Positions 8,027 to 16,729 are shown, counted from the first letter of the stretch. The stretch is 29,411 nucleotides of DNA from CAYGZM01 sp964354365 (GCA_964354365.1 CAYGZM010000038.1:1-29411), one strand, 5' to 3'. A program made the numbers and translations. Notes: a model not told the origin generated them from the sequence alone.

Positions 8027-8725
8027 ATGGATCCCGGGCTGGGTTTAATCTGGTTTGGTGTTTGGATCGTGGCGATGACCTGCCACGAAGCGGCGCACGC
8101 ATTCGCCGCGCTGAAACTCGGCGATCCGACGGCCTATCATCACGGCCAGGTTACGTTGGACCCTCTGCCGCATATCAGAAGGGAGCCGTTTGGCACGATA
8201 ATCCTGCCGATACTGTCCTACGCCGTCTTCGGATGGATGCTCGGCTGGGCCAGTGCGCCGGTCGATCCGTACTGGGTGCAGCGCAACCGGCGCAAGGCCG
8301 CCTGGATGGCCCTGGCAGGGCCGACAGCTAACCTGATTCTCGTGGCGATAGCCGCAGCGGCAATCCGCGGCGGAATGCTTCTGGGCGTCTTTCACCAGCC
8401 CGAGACAGTGGAATTTGTGCAGGTCACGGCAGCCGAATCGCCCGGCTGGATAAACGCCGTGGCGACTGTGGTGAGTATCTGGTTTTCGCTCAATCTGATC
8501 CTGTTGGTATTCAACCTGCTGCCGCTGCCGCCGCTTGACGGCAGCGGCGTTCTGGTGCTGTTCCTCAGCGACAGCACCGCCGAGCGATACTGTCAGATTG
8601 TCCAACAGCCGGGTCTCAGAATCATCGGCCTTGTTGTCGCCTGGAACGTTGTGGGCTTTGTCCTGGACCCGGTGTGGCTCCACGTGGTGAATCTTCTCTA
8701 CTACCCCGGCGTGAGATACGGGTGA
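8027..8725 (+). CDS. M50-family intramembrane metalloprotease
   Basis: The 232-residue, highly hydrophobic protein belongs to the site-2 protease (M50) family, which cleaves peptide bonds inside the membrane with a zinc ion. The zinc motif HEAAH sits in the first helix (about residues 20-24), and the third zinc ligand is in NLLPLPPLDGSGV near residue 164. Between them lie the expected membrane segments and the conserved LAGPTANL. No PDZ domain is present, which places it with the short Rip/YwhC-like members. The ATG at 8027 has GAGGA just upstream, overlapping the stop of the GH95 gene, so translational coupling is likely. Its substrate is unknown, and the link to the fucosidases may be only positional. 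Confidence 0.85.
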   Translation: MDPGLGLIWFGVWIVAMTCHEAAHAFAALKLGDPTAYHHGQVTLDPLPHIRREPFGTIILPILSYAVFGWMLGWASAPVDPYWVQRNRRKAAWMALAGPTANLILVAIAAAAIRGGMLLGVFHQPETVEFVQVTAAESPGWINAVATVVSIWFSLNLILLVFNLLPLPPLDGSGVLVLFLSDSTAERYCQIVQQPGLRIIGLVVAWNVVGFVLDPVWLHVVNLLYYPGVRYG

Positions 8726-8872
8726 TCAAAACCGGGGCCTTTTGGCGCCTCGGAATTCCGAGTTTGGCTGAATTTGATAGACTTTCTCTATTACTTTCTC
8801 TCTGCTCCCGTGTCTAATAGGTATAGATGAACGCTGTGCAACGAAGAAAACCTGTATCAGAAAGGACAGAAG

Positions 8873-9667
8873 ATGCGAACCGTTCTCATTTCAATCCTCA
8901 CGTGTACCTTGCTGGGCGGCTCCGCCTGCGCCGCGATTATCGGCGGAAATGAATTCTCCATAGATTTCACCGACCCAAATCAGGCTCGGACGCGGGCCCA
9001 ATGGGCGGCAGACGACAAGGTCACTCTGAACGAAGAGGGCCTCGGCTGGGACGGACTCCAAAACGCCTCCCGAGATTTCTGGATTGAGACTATGCCAATA
9101 GCGGTCGGTCTGTGGTGGAGGCCCATTCAATCGGGTAACATCACCATTGAGATCGAGCCGGACATCAAGCCATTCACTGCAGCAGGCAAGAGCCACCTGC
9201 CATCCGGCGGTATTGTGTTTGTTCGCCACAGCCCCGACGCCGTGCACTGGTCGGATTGGCAGGTCATGCAGCACAAAGTCGCCGCCAGCGGCAACCAGCC
9301 CAAGCGCCACTACACCGGACAGGTCCAGGTGACACGAAGAGGCCGCGCCCAATACGAAGAATACCTCCAAAGGTACATGAAGATGGATGTACCGTGGGCC
9401 AGCGACGCAGAGGCCCTGGCAAAATGGATTCTCGAACAAGAGCCGAAATTCTTCGAGAAGCACAAGCCCTTTATCGGCTACGTCCAATTCCTCTACGAGT
9501 GCTCACTGTACGCCGGGCAGCGAATCAGCCGCTTCGACGCGAATATAGGCTGGGCTGTCAGCGGCCTGCACGTGCCTCCGAAGGACAAGAGCATTGAGAC
9601 CAACAGTGCGGCCCCATGGCGATTCAAGACCAGACCTGTCGAGGTATGGCAAGACCCCCTTCCATAA
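8873..9667 (+). CDS. Secreted protein of unknown function
   Basis: I do not recognise the family of this 264-residue protein. It starts with a typical Sec signal peptide (MRTVLISILTCTLLGGSACA, cleavage likely after the last Ala) and should be exported. The mature part is rich in Trp and acidic residues. A segment reading SPDAVHWSDWQ is faintly like the Asp-box turns of sialidase-type propellers, but one such match proves nothing. The ATG at 8873 is supported by AAAGGA nine bases upstream. It is a single-gene unit on the + strand, convergent with the membrane protein that follows. Confidence 0.75.
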   Translation: MRTVLISILTCTLLGGSACAAIIGGNEFSIDFTDPNQARTRAQWAADDKVTLNEEGLGWDGLQNASRDFWIETMPIAVGLWWRPIQSGNITIEIEPDIKPFTAAGKSHLPSGGIVFVRHSPDAVHWSDWQVMQHKVAASGNQPKRHYTGQVQVTRRGRAQYEEYLQRYMKMDVPWASDAEALAKWILEQEPKFFEKHKPFIGYVQFLYECSLYAGQRISRFDANIGWAVSGLHVPPKDKSIETNSAAPWRFKTRPVEVWQDPLP

Positions 9668-9740
9668 ACCGGCAGTACCGCCGCCCCACTCCCTGATTGG
9701 TCTCGGCACCCCCCACCCGCACGCCAACTATCACCTCCAA

Positions 9741-10487
9741 TCAACGCACCTCGGCAGAGGCGTTCGGATCGAATGGATTCGTTCGCACGGCAAGGGAAAA
9801 CAGGTATGGATATTCGTTCTTGAGATGTTCCATGTGCGCCAGCCATTCACGCACCAGAAGATGATGCGCCCTCTTGATATCGCCGGCGAGGTGGCTGAAA
9901 TCATTCTCGGGGAGGTTTTTGACGTCTTTCCTGTGCGACAGCTCGTCCGACAAATGAAAAACCGCCCAGAGAAGCTCTGTAAATGACTCGTGCTCCAACA
10001 AATTCGGGTTCTCAAGCAGGCCCAGCAAAAAGATTCTCTTGCCGACGATGAACTTCACCAGTCCCTCGAGGTCGCCGACGCGGGCGTCGATCTTGAAATT
10101 ATGATTTTTGAGCGACTTTTTCATCTGGTCGAAATGCTCCGGCGACCAGGTATCATCAACAATCATAAGGCTGGAAAGCCCGGCGGCATTCGCGTCGAAG
10201 GCCCGGAAATACTCCAACAAAGGCGTGCCCACCTCGCTGAAAAAGGCCCCAATGACCATATTGAGCTTGCGCAGCATCGACCGCTTTTCTCTCTCGCTCA
10301 ATGAATGCTGAATAATCAGCGTAACGAGCAGCACCTCTACGAATACAAATGCAATATCGCCAACCAGGTAAAGGAAGATATGATGAGCATCTCTAAAAAG
10401 CGCGTAGTGCAGGGCGTAGAAAAAGACCGACAGCAGTACCAGCAACAGGCCAAGAAGAACCCTCTGAGTTAAGCCGCTTTTCTTCAT
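9741..10487 (-). CDS. Two-helix membrane protein of unknown function
   Basis: The 248-residue product begins with two hydrophobic helices (about residues 9-29 and 36-62), followed by a charged stretch (SEREKRSMLRKLN) and an alpha-helical cytoplasmic domain of about 170 residues. The helical domain is rich in His and Leu (FHLSDELSHRKDV, AHHLLVREWLAHMEHL) but shows no catalytic motif I can name. The architecture suggests a membrane-tethered sensor or scaffold. There is no clear ribosome site before the ATG at 10487. The gene is divergent from the aldo/keto reductase gene. Confidence 0.7.
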   Translation of the reverse strand: MKKSGLTQRVLLGLLLVLLSVFFYALHYALFRDAHHIFLYLVGDIAFVFVEVLLVTLIIQHSLSEREKRSMLRKLNMVIGAFFSEVGTPLLEYFRAFDANAAGLSSLMIVDDTWSPEHFDQMKKSLKNHNFKIDARVGDLEGLVKFIVGKRIFLLGLLENPNLLEHESFTELLWAVFHLSDELSHRKDVKNLPENDFSHLAGDIKRAHHLLVREWLAHMEHLKNEYPYLFSLAVRTNPFDPNASAEVR

Positions 10488-10558
10488 ATTTGCTCGAACC
10501 AGGTGTTAAGCTCGCCTATATATAGCAAAATGCCGGTTCGGGTTAAAGCACAAAAGTA

Positions 10559-10587
10559 TTGATAAAGCCCGGCAATCGTAATATCCT
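10559..10587 (+). promoter_or_regulatory. Candidate sigma-70-type promoter for the aldo/keto reductase-purB unit
   Basis: TTGATA at 10559-10564 and TATCCT at 10582-10587 are separated by exactly 17 bases, and lie about 35 bp upstream of the aldo/keto reductase start. The match is moderate, so this is only a candidate. Confidence 0.35.
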
Positions 10588-10620
10588 ATCCGTCGGACTG
10601 AAACTCCCGGAGCGCAACTG

Positions 10621-11592
10621 ATGCAGACAAGACGATTGGGCAGTACGGGACTGGAGCTGACGACCGTCGGCTTGGGCACATGGGCGATGGGTGGGCCCTG
10701 GCAATTCGGCTGGGGGCCGCAGGACGACGATGAAGCAATCGCCGCAATCCTCAAGGCCCTCGATATGGGCATAAACTGGATAGATACCGCCCCGGCATAC
10801 GGGCTGGGCCATTCCGAAGAGCTTATCGGCCAGGCCCTCGGGCAGACCGGCGCAAAGCCGTTCATAGCGACGAAATGCGGAATTCTTTGGAATGAAAGGA
10901 AAGAAAAAGTAACCTGCCTCAAGAAACGGAGCATCCGCAAAGAATGCCACGACAGCCTTAGAAGGCTCGGCATCGACGTAATAGACCTCTACCAGATGCA
11001 CTGGCCCGACCCGGATGAGGACGTCGAAGAGGCCTGGGAGGAAATGGTCCGGCTCAAAGAACAGGGCAAGGTTCGATATTTGGGCGTCTCCAACTTCGCA
11101 GTCGAGCACCTCGAACGCGTCCGCAGGATTTGTGAGCCGGTCTCGCTCCAGCCACCCTACAGCATGCTCCATCGCGAGGCCGAGGAGGAATTGTTGGGCT
11201 ACTGCGCTGTCAATAATATCGGAGTCGTCGCGTACAGCCCCATGCAAAGAGGCCTTCTGACCGGCAAGTTCAGCCCCGAAAGGCTCGCGGCTCTGGCGCC
11301 CGACGACCACCGCAGGAAAAATCCCGACTTTCTGGAGCCGCAGTTCGGCGCGACAATGGAGCTTGTTGAGGAATTGAAGGAAGTCGCCGGGCGGAACGGA
11401 CGGACCTGCGCGCAACTGGCGATAAGCTGGGTGCTTCGTCGAAGCGAAGTCACCGCCGCCATAGTCGGCGCGCGAAGGCCGGCCCAGATTGAAGAGACAG
11501 CGCCGGCAGGAGACTGGAGACTGAGCGAAGAAGACATTAAAGAAATTGAGATACTCCTGGCCGAACGCCAGGCAAAAATCGCCCACAAATAA
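10621..11592 (+). CDS. Aldo/keto reductase
   Basis: The 323-residue protein is an NAD(P)H-dependent aldo/keto reductase with a TIM-barrel fold. The catalytic tetrad is visible: Asp55 and Tyr60 in WIDTAPAYG, Lys85 in IATKCG and His127 in LYQMHWPDP. The family signatures GVSNF and the C-terminal cofactor-binding IVGARRPAQIEE are also present. The N-terminal MQTRRLGSTGLELTTVGLGTW is typical of the YajO/Tas-like group. The physiological substrate cannot be told from sequence. The ATG at 10621 has GGAG upstream. The gene lies 17 bp before purB and is probably co-transcribed with it. Confidence 0.88.
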   Translation: MQTRRLGSTGLELTTVGLGTWAMGGPWQFGWGPQDDDEAIAAILKALDMGINWIDTAPAYGLGHSEELIGQALGQTGAKPFIATKCGILWNERKEKVTCLKKRSIRKECHDSLRRLGIDVIDLYQMHWPDPDEDVEEAWEEMVRLKEQGKVRYLGVSNFAVEHLERVRRICEPVSLQPPYSMLHREAEEELLGYCAVNNIGVVAYSPMQRGLLTGKFSPERLAALAPDDHRRKNPDFLEPQFGATMELVEELKEVAGRNGRTCAQLAISWVLRRSEVTAAIVGARRPAQIEETAPAGDWRLSEEDIKEIEILLAERQAKIAHK

Positions 11593-11609
11593 GGCGAAAA
11601 AGGAAAGAA

Positions 11610-13043
11610 ATGGCAGAAGACAGAGACATATACACAAGTCCGCTTGTTGAGCGGAATGCTTCACGGGAAATGGCTGAGCTTTTCGGCGCGCAGAAGAAGT
11701 TCAGCACGTGGCGGAGGCTCTGGCTGGAGCTGGCAAAGGCGCAGATGAAGCTCGGCTTAGACATAACACACGGCCAGATAAAGCAGATGGCAAGGCATCT
11801 TGACGATATCGATTTCAAGAAGGCCGCCCGCTTTGAGAAGGAATTCCGCCACGACGTAATGGCGCACGTGCATACGTTTGCCGCCGTCGCGCCGAAGGCC
11901 GCACCGATAATCCACCTCGGCGCTACAAGCTGCTACGTCGGCGACAACGCCGATCTGATAATTATGCGCGAGGCGCTCGAGATCATTGCAGCCAAACTCG
12001 CGGCGGTGATAAACCTGCTGGCTAAATTCGCCAAGAAGCACCGCGACCTGCCGACCCTGGGCTTCACGCATTATCAACCGGCCCAGTTGACTACTGTCGG
12101 CAAGCGGGCGACGCTATGGTGCTACGAATTTGCGATGGACCTTGCCGAAATCGAGCACCGCCTCGCGACGCTGCCCTTCAGGGGCGTCAAGGGCACGACC
12201 GGCACGCAGGCCTCGTTCCTGGCGCTCTTCGACGGCAGCCACAGCAAGGTCAAGCAGCTTGACAAGGCGGTGGCTGCGGCGTTCGGTTTCAAACAGACCT
12301 GCGTAGTCACCGGCCAGACGTACCAGCGAAAGATCGACACCCTTGTAGTGAACGCCCTGGCCTTGGTCGCGCAGTCGGCACACAAGCTCTGTAACGACGT
12401 GCGCCTGCTGGCGAACCTCAAAGAGATGGAGGAGCCTTTTGAAGAATCGCAAATCGGATCATCGGCAATGGCCTACAAAAGAAACCCGATGCGATGCGAA
12501 AGAACAACGGCGCTTAGCAGGTTTGTGCTCAGCCTGGCGTCGAGCCCGGCTATGACGGCGTCCGAGCAGTGGTTCGAGCGGACGCTCGACGACTCGGCCA
12601 ACAGGAGAATCGTGATCCCGGAGGCGTTCCTGGCGGTTGACGGCATTCTGGAGATACTCATCAACGTCACGGACGGCATAGTTGTCTATCCCAACGTGAT
12701 AGCGGCCCACGTCGCCGCCGAGCTGCCCTTTATGGCCACCGAAAATATCCTTATGGCTGCGGTAAAGGCCGGCGGCAACCGCCAGGAACTGCACGAGAGA
12801 ATCAGGCTGCACTCCCAGGCCGCCGCCGCGCAGGTAAAAAAATTGGGCAGACCCAACGACTTGATCGGCCGGCTCAAAGCGGATATGGCCTTCGCAAAAC
12901 TCGATTTCGACAAGGTCCTCGACCCGAAAAGCTACGTCGGCAGGGCGCCGCAGCAGGTCGATGAATTCATCAGGGACATCGTAACGCCCATCCGCAAAAA
13001 ATACCGCAAGGAACTGACCAGAAAGGTGGAGCTGAACGTCTGA
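11610..13043 (+). CDS. purB: Adenylosuccinate lyase
   Basis: The 477-residue enzyme cleaves adenylosuccinate to AMP and SAICAR to AICAR, both releasing fumarate, in purine synthesis. It belongs to the fumarase/aspartase superfamily. The signature GSSAMAYKRNPMR holds the flexible catalytic loop, and the catalytic His regions are seen in MAHVHTFA, GATSCYVGDN and GFTHYQPAQ. Its length and motif spellings (KRNPMRCER rather than the usual bacterial KRNPI form) resemble the vertebrate-type clade, which also occurs in some bacteria. AAAGGAAAG lies just before the ATG. It is followed after a repeat-containing gap by pyrE, so purine and pyrimidine genes are adjacent. Confidence 0.92.
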   Translation: MAEDRDIYTSPLVERNASREMAELFGAQKKFSTWRRLWLELAKAQMKLGLDITHGQIKQMARHLDDIDFKKAARFEKEFRHDVMAHVHTFAAVAPKAAPIIHLGATSCYVGDNADLIIMREALEIIAAKLAAVINLLAKFAKKHRDLPTLGFTHYQPAQLTTVGKRATLWCYEFAMDLAEIEHRLATLPFRGVKGTTGTQASFLALFDGSHSKVKQLDKAVAAAFGFKQTCVVTGQTYQRKIDTLVVNALALVAQSAHKLCNDVRLLANLKEMEEPFEESQIGSSAMAYKRNPMRCERTTALSRFVLSLASSPAMTASEQWFERTLDDSANRRIVIPEAFLAVDGILEILINVTDGIVVYPNVIAAHVAAELPFMATENILMAAVKAGGNRQELHERIRLHSQAAAAQVKKLGRPNDLIGRLKADMAFAKLDFDKVLDPKSYVGRAPQQVDEFIRDIVTPIRKKYRKELTRKVELNV

Positions 13044-13049
13044 AAAACA

Positions 13050-13167
13050 GCCACCAAGGCACAAAGAAACTGAAAGAAATGGATTTACCAGGCAGGCGAC
13101 CGGTATCCTGGTGCACACTATACGGAACAAACACCTCGTGATCTTGGCGCCTTCGTGTCTTTGTGGC
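13050..13167. repeat. Intergenic imperfect inverted repeat
   Basis: GCCACCAAGGCACAAAG (13050-13066) and CTTCGTGTCTTTGTGGC (13151-13167) are inverted copies matching at 14 of 17 positions. They bracket a non-coding stretch between purB and pyrE. The arm sequence is of the CCACAAAGACACGAAG type often found between genes in environmental genomes. The GTG at 13163 lies inside the right arm, which argues against it as the pyrE start. Confidence 0.6.
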
Positions 13168-13183
13168 AAAAAGGAAAATGAAA

Positions 13184-13866
13184 ATGACCAGGGAAGAACT
13201 GATAAAGCGTATAAAGCAGACGGCGTATCTGGAAGGCGATTTTGTTCTTCGCAGCGGCAAGCGGAGCAGGTATTACCTCGATAAATACCTTTTCGAGACC
13301 TGCCCGGACATACTAAAGGCACTGGGGAAAGAATTCGCCAAACACATGAGCGACGATGTCAATCTTATCGCCGGGGCCGAGCTGGGCGGGGTGGCGCTGG
13401 CGGCGGCTACAGCGATGGAGACGGGCAAGAACTGGGTAATCATTCGCAACAGCAAAAAGGGCTACGGCACGGGCAAAATGGTCGAGGGCGCGCTGAAAAA
13501 GGGCGACGTGGTGCTGCTCGTCGAGGATATCGCCACCACCGGCGGACAGGTCATTGAGGCTGCCAAAGTCATCACCGAGGCCGGTGCAAAGGTCAAAAAG
13601 ATTGTCGCCGTAATAGACCGCAAGCAAGGCGCCGAAGAGAANNNNNNNNNNNNNNNNNNNNNNNNNNNNNNNNNNNNNNNNNNNNNNNNNNNNNNNNNNN
13701 NNNNNNNNNNNNNNNNNNNNNNNNNNNNNNNNNNNNNNNNNCAAAGGTCAAAAAGATTGTCGCCGTAATAGACCGCAAGCAAGGCGCCGAAGAGAACATC
13801 ACGCAGGCCGGCTACAAATTCCAAAGCATACTGACGAAAGACGACCTCGGCATCAAGGATACATAA
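13184..13866 (+). CDS. pyrE: Orotate phosphoribosyltransferase, interrupted by an assembly gap
   Basis: The enzyme transfers ribose-5-phosphate from PRPP to orotate, forming OMP in pyrimidine synthesis. The PRPP-binding motif VVLLVEDIATTGGQV is clear, as are the early Lys/Arg residues in SGKRSRYYLDKY. A run of 100 N at 13642-13741 interrupts the gene, and the 55 bases before the run are repeated exactly after it. Collapsing the duplicate gives one uninterrupted frame of 175 residues ending SILTKDDLGIKDT, a normal OPRT C-terminus. The ATG at 13184 is preferred because AAGGA lies eight bases upstream; ATG 13178 and GTG 13163 are less likely. Confidence 0.88.
13587..13796. repeat. 55-bp duplicate flanking the gap (assembly artefact)
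   Basis: Bases 13587-13641 are identical to 13742-13796, on either side of the N run. Joining the copies restores pyrE exactly, so the duplication is most likely two contig ends sharing a graph overlap that scaffolding did not merge. Confidence 0.95.
13642..13741. other. Assembly gap of 100 N
   Basis: One hundred consecutive N within pyrE. The round length is a scaffolder placeholder and not a measured distance. The flanking duplication implies that no real sequence is missing. Confidence 0.98.
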
Positions 13867-13921
13867 ATCATTACCGGCGAGGCGGCTCTTGCAGAGGTAA
13901 GGCTTTCAGTTCAAGGTTGGT

Positions 13922-15202
13922 TTAACCGCCGTGCGTCGCCAGTATCAATAGAGCATCTTCCCATCCATCAGGCGTCGAAAAGGACTCCACCGCCCCATTC
14001 GAAAGACCGCCGATCGAAACCGAATCGCCGGTTCGCGGGTCAATCCAGGATGCGCTCAGCTTGTTTCCTGCGGCAATTCTATTCATATTTATGGAGAAGG
14101 AGGATTTGCCGCCTAAATAAACCATTATCCATTTGCCGTCTTTGTGGCGGGCCGCCAGGTTCAAGACATCTGTGTCGGTCTTGCCGCCGGTGGCAAAGAC
14201 GGACTGATCCGGCACAAGGCGCCACCACTCTTCCCGGCCCATGAATATCTTCTTGAGTATGCTCATTTGCACGGCGCCGGGGGCATCGAGGGCCTTCTTC
14301 CAGGTAGGCAGCACACGCCAGCTATCGTTGTGCCCGTAAGTATGGTGAGCTCCGGCCAGGTATGAATAGTAGGCCTGTCGGCGAATCCACAGGGGAGTGA
14401 CATCGAACCCATATTCAGAGCCTGCTTCATACGCGCCTTCGGCCATCAGAACGGGCTTGACGGGCTTGAGATTGTAATCCTTTGTCACCATAGGATAAAT
14501 CAGCTTGACGCCGTTCCATGTTTGCATCGAGTTGAAGTCCAGCCAGTTTTCTTCGTGGATGAAGCTGGATGAGTATGGCGCCGGGTCCGGCTTGAAGGTG
14601 ATAAGATGGCAGCCCCCGTCTCCTTCCCGCAGCCCCGCCGCCAGCTCCCGAAGAATTGGAACAAACTCCTCTTTGGCCTCGGGTGTCATGGACCAGACAA
14701 TATTCGGTGCGTTCTTGTACCGCCCCGCCAGCCACTTCGCCCATGCCCGCGCATTTTCCATTGTTATACACTTGCGGTAGCGTTGATGATAAAGCGTTAC
14801 CGAAAAGACCACGCCATTCTCCCGGGCTATCCCGATGACGGAATCCACGTTCTTGAAATACGCCTCGTTTGGCGTGAGAGGATTGTTATCAATCCAGGGC
14901 TTCTGGCCGTACACATTCGACTGGGTCCCGTCGCCGACACCCATAAGCATTGCCTGAACAAAGGCGAACCCTTTGCTCCCGGCATTTTCCAGGATTATCC
15001 GAGCCTCTTCAAGTGTGTATTCGCGGAAGATTTGCCACTGGGTAATGCCCAGCCAGAAGACGGCATCGCCGTTCTGATCGACAAAGTACCTCTTGTCCTC
15101 GCTTACTTTGACAGGGTACACCGGTTGGCCGGCTGTTGCGCTCGCCGCAAATATCGAGAATAGCGACGCTAATAGAATAACTCCCTTAATTGTTGTCTTC
15201 AT
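13922..15202 (-). CDS. Secreted DUF4038 (apiosidase-like) glycoside hydrolase
   Basis: The 426-residue protein has a Sec signal peptide (about residues 1-24, ending ATAG) and a TIM-barrel domain of the DUF4038 type. This family includes the GH140 apiosidase of Bacteroides that acts on rhamnogalacturonan-II side chains. Typical segments are YFVDQNGDAVFWLGITQW, NAGSKGFAFVQ, GIARENGVVFSVTLYHQRY, NIVWSMTPE and KPVLMAEGAYE; the last may carry a catalytic Glu. The C-terminal 90 residues form the small beta domain (DUF5060/PF12904-like) usual in this family. A clean AGGAAA precedes the ATG at 15202. The exact sugar specificity cannot be read from the sequence. Confidence 0.85.
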   Translation of the reverse strand: MKTTIKGVILLASLFSIFAASATAGQPVYPVKVSEDKRYFVDQNGDAVFWLGITQWQIFREYTLEEARIILENAGSKGFAFVQAMLMGVGDGTQSNVYGQKPWIDNNPLTPNEAYFKNVDSVIGIARENGVVFSVTLYHQRYRKCITMENARAWAKWLAGRYKNAPNIVWSMTPEAKEEFVPILRELAAGLREGDGGCHLITFKPDPAPYSSSFIHEENWLDFNSMQTWNGVKLIYPMVTKDYNLKPVKPVLMAEGAYEAGSEYGFDVTPLWIRRQAYYSYLAGAHHTYGHNDSWRVLPTWKKALDAPGAVQMSILKKIFMGREEWWRLVPDQSVFATGGKTDTDVLNLAARHKDGKWIMVYLGGKSSFSINMNRIAAGNKLSASWIDPRTGDSVSIGGLSNGAVESFSTPDGWEDALLILATHGG

Positions 15203-15230
15203 TTTCCTATCCCCTTATCCAATTGGCCTT

Positions 15231-15252
15231 ATGAGTTCTGCAAAATTGCAGG
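15231..15252. repeat. Short dispersed repeat related to the ends of the 2394-2533 element
   Basis: TTCTGCAAAATTGCAGG (15236-15252) is an exact 17-bp inverted match to 2517-2533, and ATGAGTTCTGCAAAAT (15231-15246) matches 2389-2404 with one difference. It lies just upstream of the DUF4038 gene. Confidence 0.65.
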
Positions 15253-15266
15253 TTAGACCTATATTG

Positions 15267-15298
15267 TTGAAGAAAATCTCTTTTATGATCTTCTTCAA
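15267..15298. terminator. A/T-rich hairpin between coaB and the DUF4038 gene
   Basis: TTGAAGAA (15267-15274) pairs with TTCTTCAA (15291-15298). The stem continues inward through one wobble pair and ATC/GAT, giving about 12 pairs and an 8-base loop. It sits 28 bp past the coaB stop, so it may end the long minus-strand transcript. No U-tract follows, so an operator for the DUF4038 gene is the alternative. Confidence 0.4.
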
Positions 15299-15325
15299 TA
15301 ATTACCCACAGCGAGGGCCGGTTTT

Positions 15326-15949
15326 TCAGACGGAGAGTCTTTCAGCCAGGGCAACAACCCTTTTTGCTATGTCAGATTTGGTTGAGTTCTTAACTGGAAG
15401 CCAGGCTAAACAGTTTGTTTTAATGTAAACGGTTGACTTTTCGGCGGCAATCGCAGCAGTAGTGTTAGCGATTATCATATCGAGATTTTTCTCCATCATC
15501 TTCTTTTCGGCGCGGGGTCGCAGGGCCTTGTCTTCGAGTGCGAAGCCCACGACGATTTGGCCTTTCCTTTTGTGCTTTCCCGCCCATTTTAGGATGTCGG
15601 TTGTGGGTTTCAATCTGAGGTTCAGGGATTTAGCGGTCTTTTTGATTTTCGTTTTCGCAGGTCGTGCAGGTGTGTAGTCGGCCACGGCTGCAGCCATAAT
15701 CAGGCAATCGCACCTGGCAAAATACTTCCTGACCGCCTCGAACATCTCACCGGCGGTTTCGACCTTGACCACCTTCGCTCCGCTCGGCTCGCGCAGGGCC
15801 GTCGGCACCGTCACCAACGTCACTTTGTGGCCGGCCTTGAGCGCCGCGCGGGCGAGGGCGTAGCCCATCTTGCCGCTGCTCGCATTGGAGATAAAACGCA
15901 CAGGGTCAATGTATTCCCGCGTCCCGCCTGCTGTGATAAGGAAGTGCAT
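15326..15949 (-). CDS. coaB: Phosphopantothenate-cysteine ligase (CoaB, stand-alone)
   Basis: The 207-residue protein joins cysteine to 4'-phosphopantothenate in coenzyme A synthesis. It matches the C-terminal half of the usual CoaBC fusion: the nucleotide-binding ITAGGTREYIDPVRFISN with SSGKMG, the AAAVADY motif, KIKK, and VGFALE near the substrate site. The enzyme is encoded separately from its partner, whose stop is 30 bp upstream. Most bacteria have one fused coaBC gene, so the split is notable but seen elsewhere. No strong ribosome site is visible before the ATG at 15949. Confidence 0.88.
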   Translation of the reverse strand: MHFLITAGGTREYIDPVRFISNASSGKMGYALARAALKAGHKVTLVTVPTALREPSGAKVVKVETAGEMFEAVRKYFARCDCLIMAAAVADYTPARPAKTKIKKTAKSLNLRLKPTTDILKWAGKHKRKGQIVVGFALEDKALRPRAEKKMMEKNLDMIIANTTAAIAAEKSTVYIKTNCLAWLPVKNSTKSDIAKRVVALAERLSV

Positions 15950-15979
15950 CTTTTTGTCGGAGTCTTGTTTTCTATCGCG

Positions 15980-16588
15980 TTACTTCTGCAATAACATTTT
16001 CTCGATCGCCGCGAGGATTTCCTGCGGCTCGGCCATCCTGCCCACACCCACCGTGCCGTCCGCCAGCCTACCCTCAACCGGACCTATCAGCTCAAAGCCC
16101 GTCTCTTTCAAAAACTGGATGTTCCTCTGCACGGCAGGGCTGTTCCACATATTGAGGTTCATCGCCGGGGCAAGCAGTACAGGCCTTGCCGAGGATGCGC
16201 AAAGGATCGTGCCGAGCAAGTCGTCGCATATACCGTTTGCCGCCTTGCCGATGATGTTGGCCGTCGCAGGCGCTATGACAATGACGTCAGCCCAATCGAC
16301 AAGGGCAACGTGGGTGCTCCTGTAGTCTTCGGGCGAGCTCCACAAGCTTGTATAAACGGGCGAGCACGTCACCGCCTCAAAGCTCTTAGGTCCCACGAAC
16401 CGGCAGGCGTTCTCCGTCATTACCGTTTTGACAGTCGCCCCAAGCGAGGTCAGCTTGCTGGCCAGATCGACGGCCTTGTACGCGGCCACGCCACCGCTGA
16501 CGCCCAATAGTATGTTGGGTTTTGCCTTTTGAATCGCGGGCCGACCACAGGCCTTTTGGCTGTCGGAATTTGTTTTTTTCCTGGGCAT
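15980..16588 (-). CDS. coaC: Phosphopantothenoylcysteine decarboxylase (CoaC, stand-alone)
   Basis: This flavoprotein of about 202 residues decarboxylates phosphopantothenoylcysteine to phosphopantetheine in CoA synthesis. The flavodoxin-like start KPNILLGVSGGVAAYKA, the catalytic His93 in STHVALVDWAD, a PASANT-like motif spelled PATANIIGK, the ICDDLL segment with the reactive Cys, and the PAMNLNMW substrate clamp are all present. The ATG at 16588 is chosen; a GTG at 16636 would add 16 residues that do not resemble the family. Residues 1-22 are a basic, Ser-rich extension of no known role. The gene follows rpoZ, as in the common gmk-rpoZ-coaBC order. Confidence 0.88.
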   Translation of the reverse strand: MPRKKTNSDSQKACGRPAIQKAKPNILLGVSGGVAAYKAVDLASKLTSLGATVKTVMTENACRFVGPKSFEAVTCSPVYTSLWSSPEDYRSTHVALVDWADVIVIAPATANIIGKAANGICDDLLGTILCASSARPVLLAPAMNLNMWNSPAVQRNIQFLKETGFELIGPVEGRLADGTVGVGRMAEPQEILAAIEKMLLQK

Positions 16589-16729
16589 TGCCGGTGCACG
16601 CAAACCAGAAAATGGGAAACCAGGCAGGTCAAGCACAGCCGACCGCTCAAGGCCAACCGAACCGGGCCCCGCACGTCAGGCTTTCTACACAAGGCGCTCT
16701 TGGTATTCCCTTCTCTGCGATAGTTCCTT

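Noticed and set aside
10543..11664. 373-codon minus-strand frame opposite the aldo/keto reductase
   Set aside because: The plus strand carries a complete catalytic tetrad; the minus frame is a shadow rich in Cys, Phe and Leu without a known pattern.
13163..13768. A pyrE frame read through the N run into an altered C-terminus
   Set aside because: The apparent continuation after the gap is out of register because of the duplicated 55 bp; collapsing the duplicate gives the correct end.
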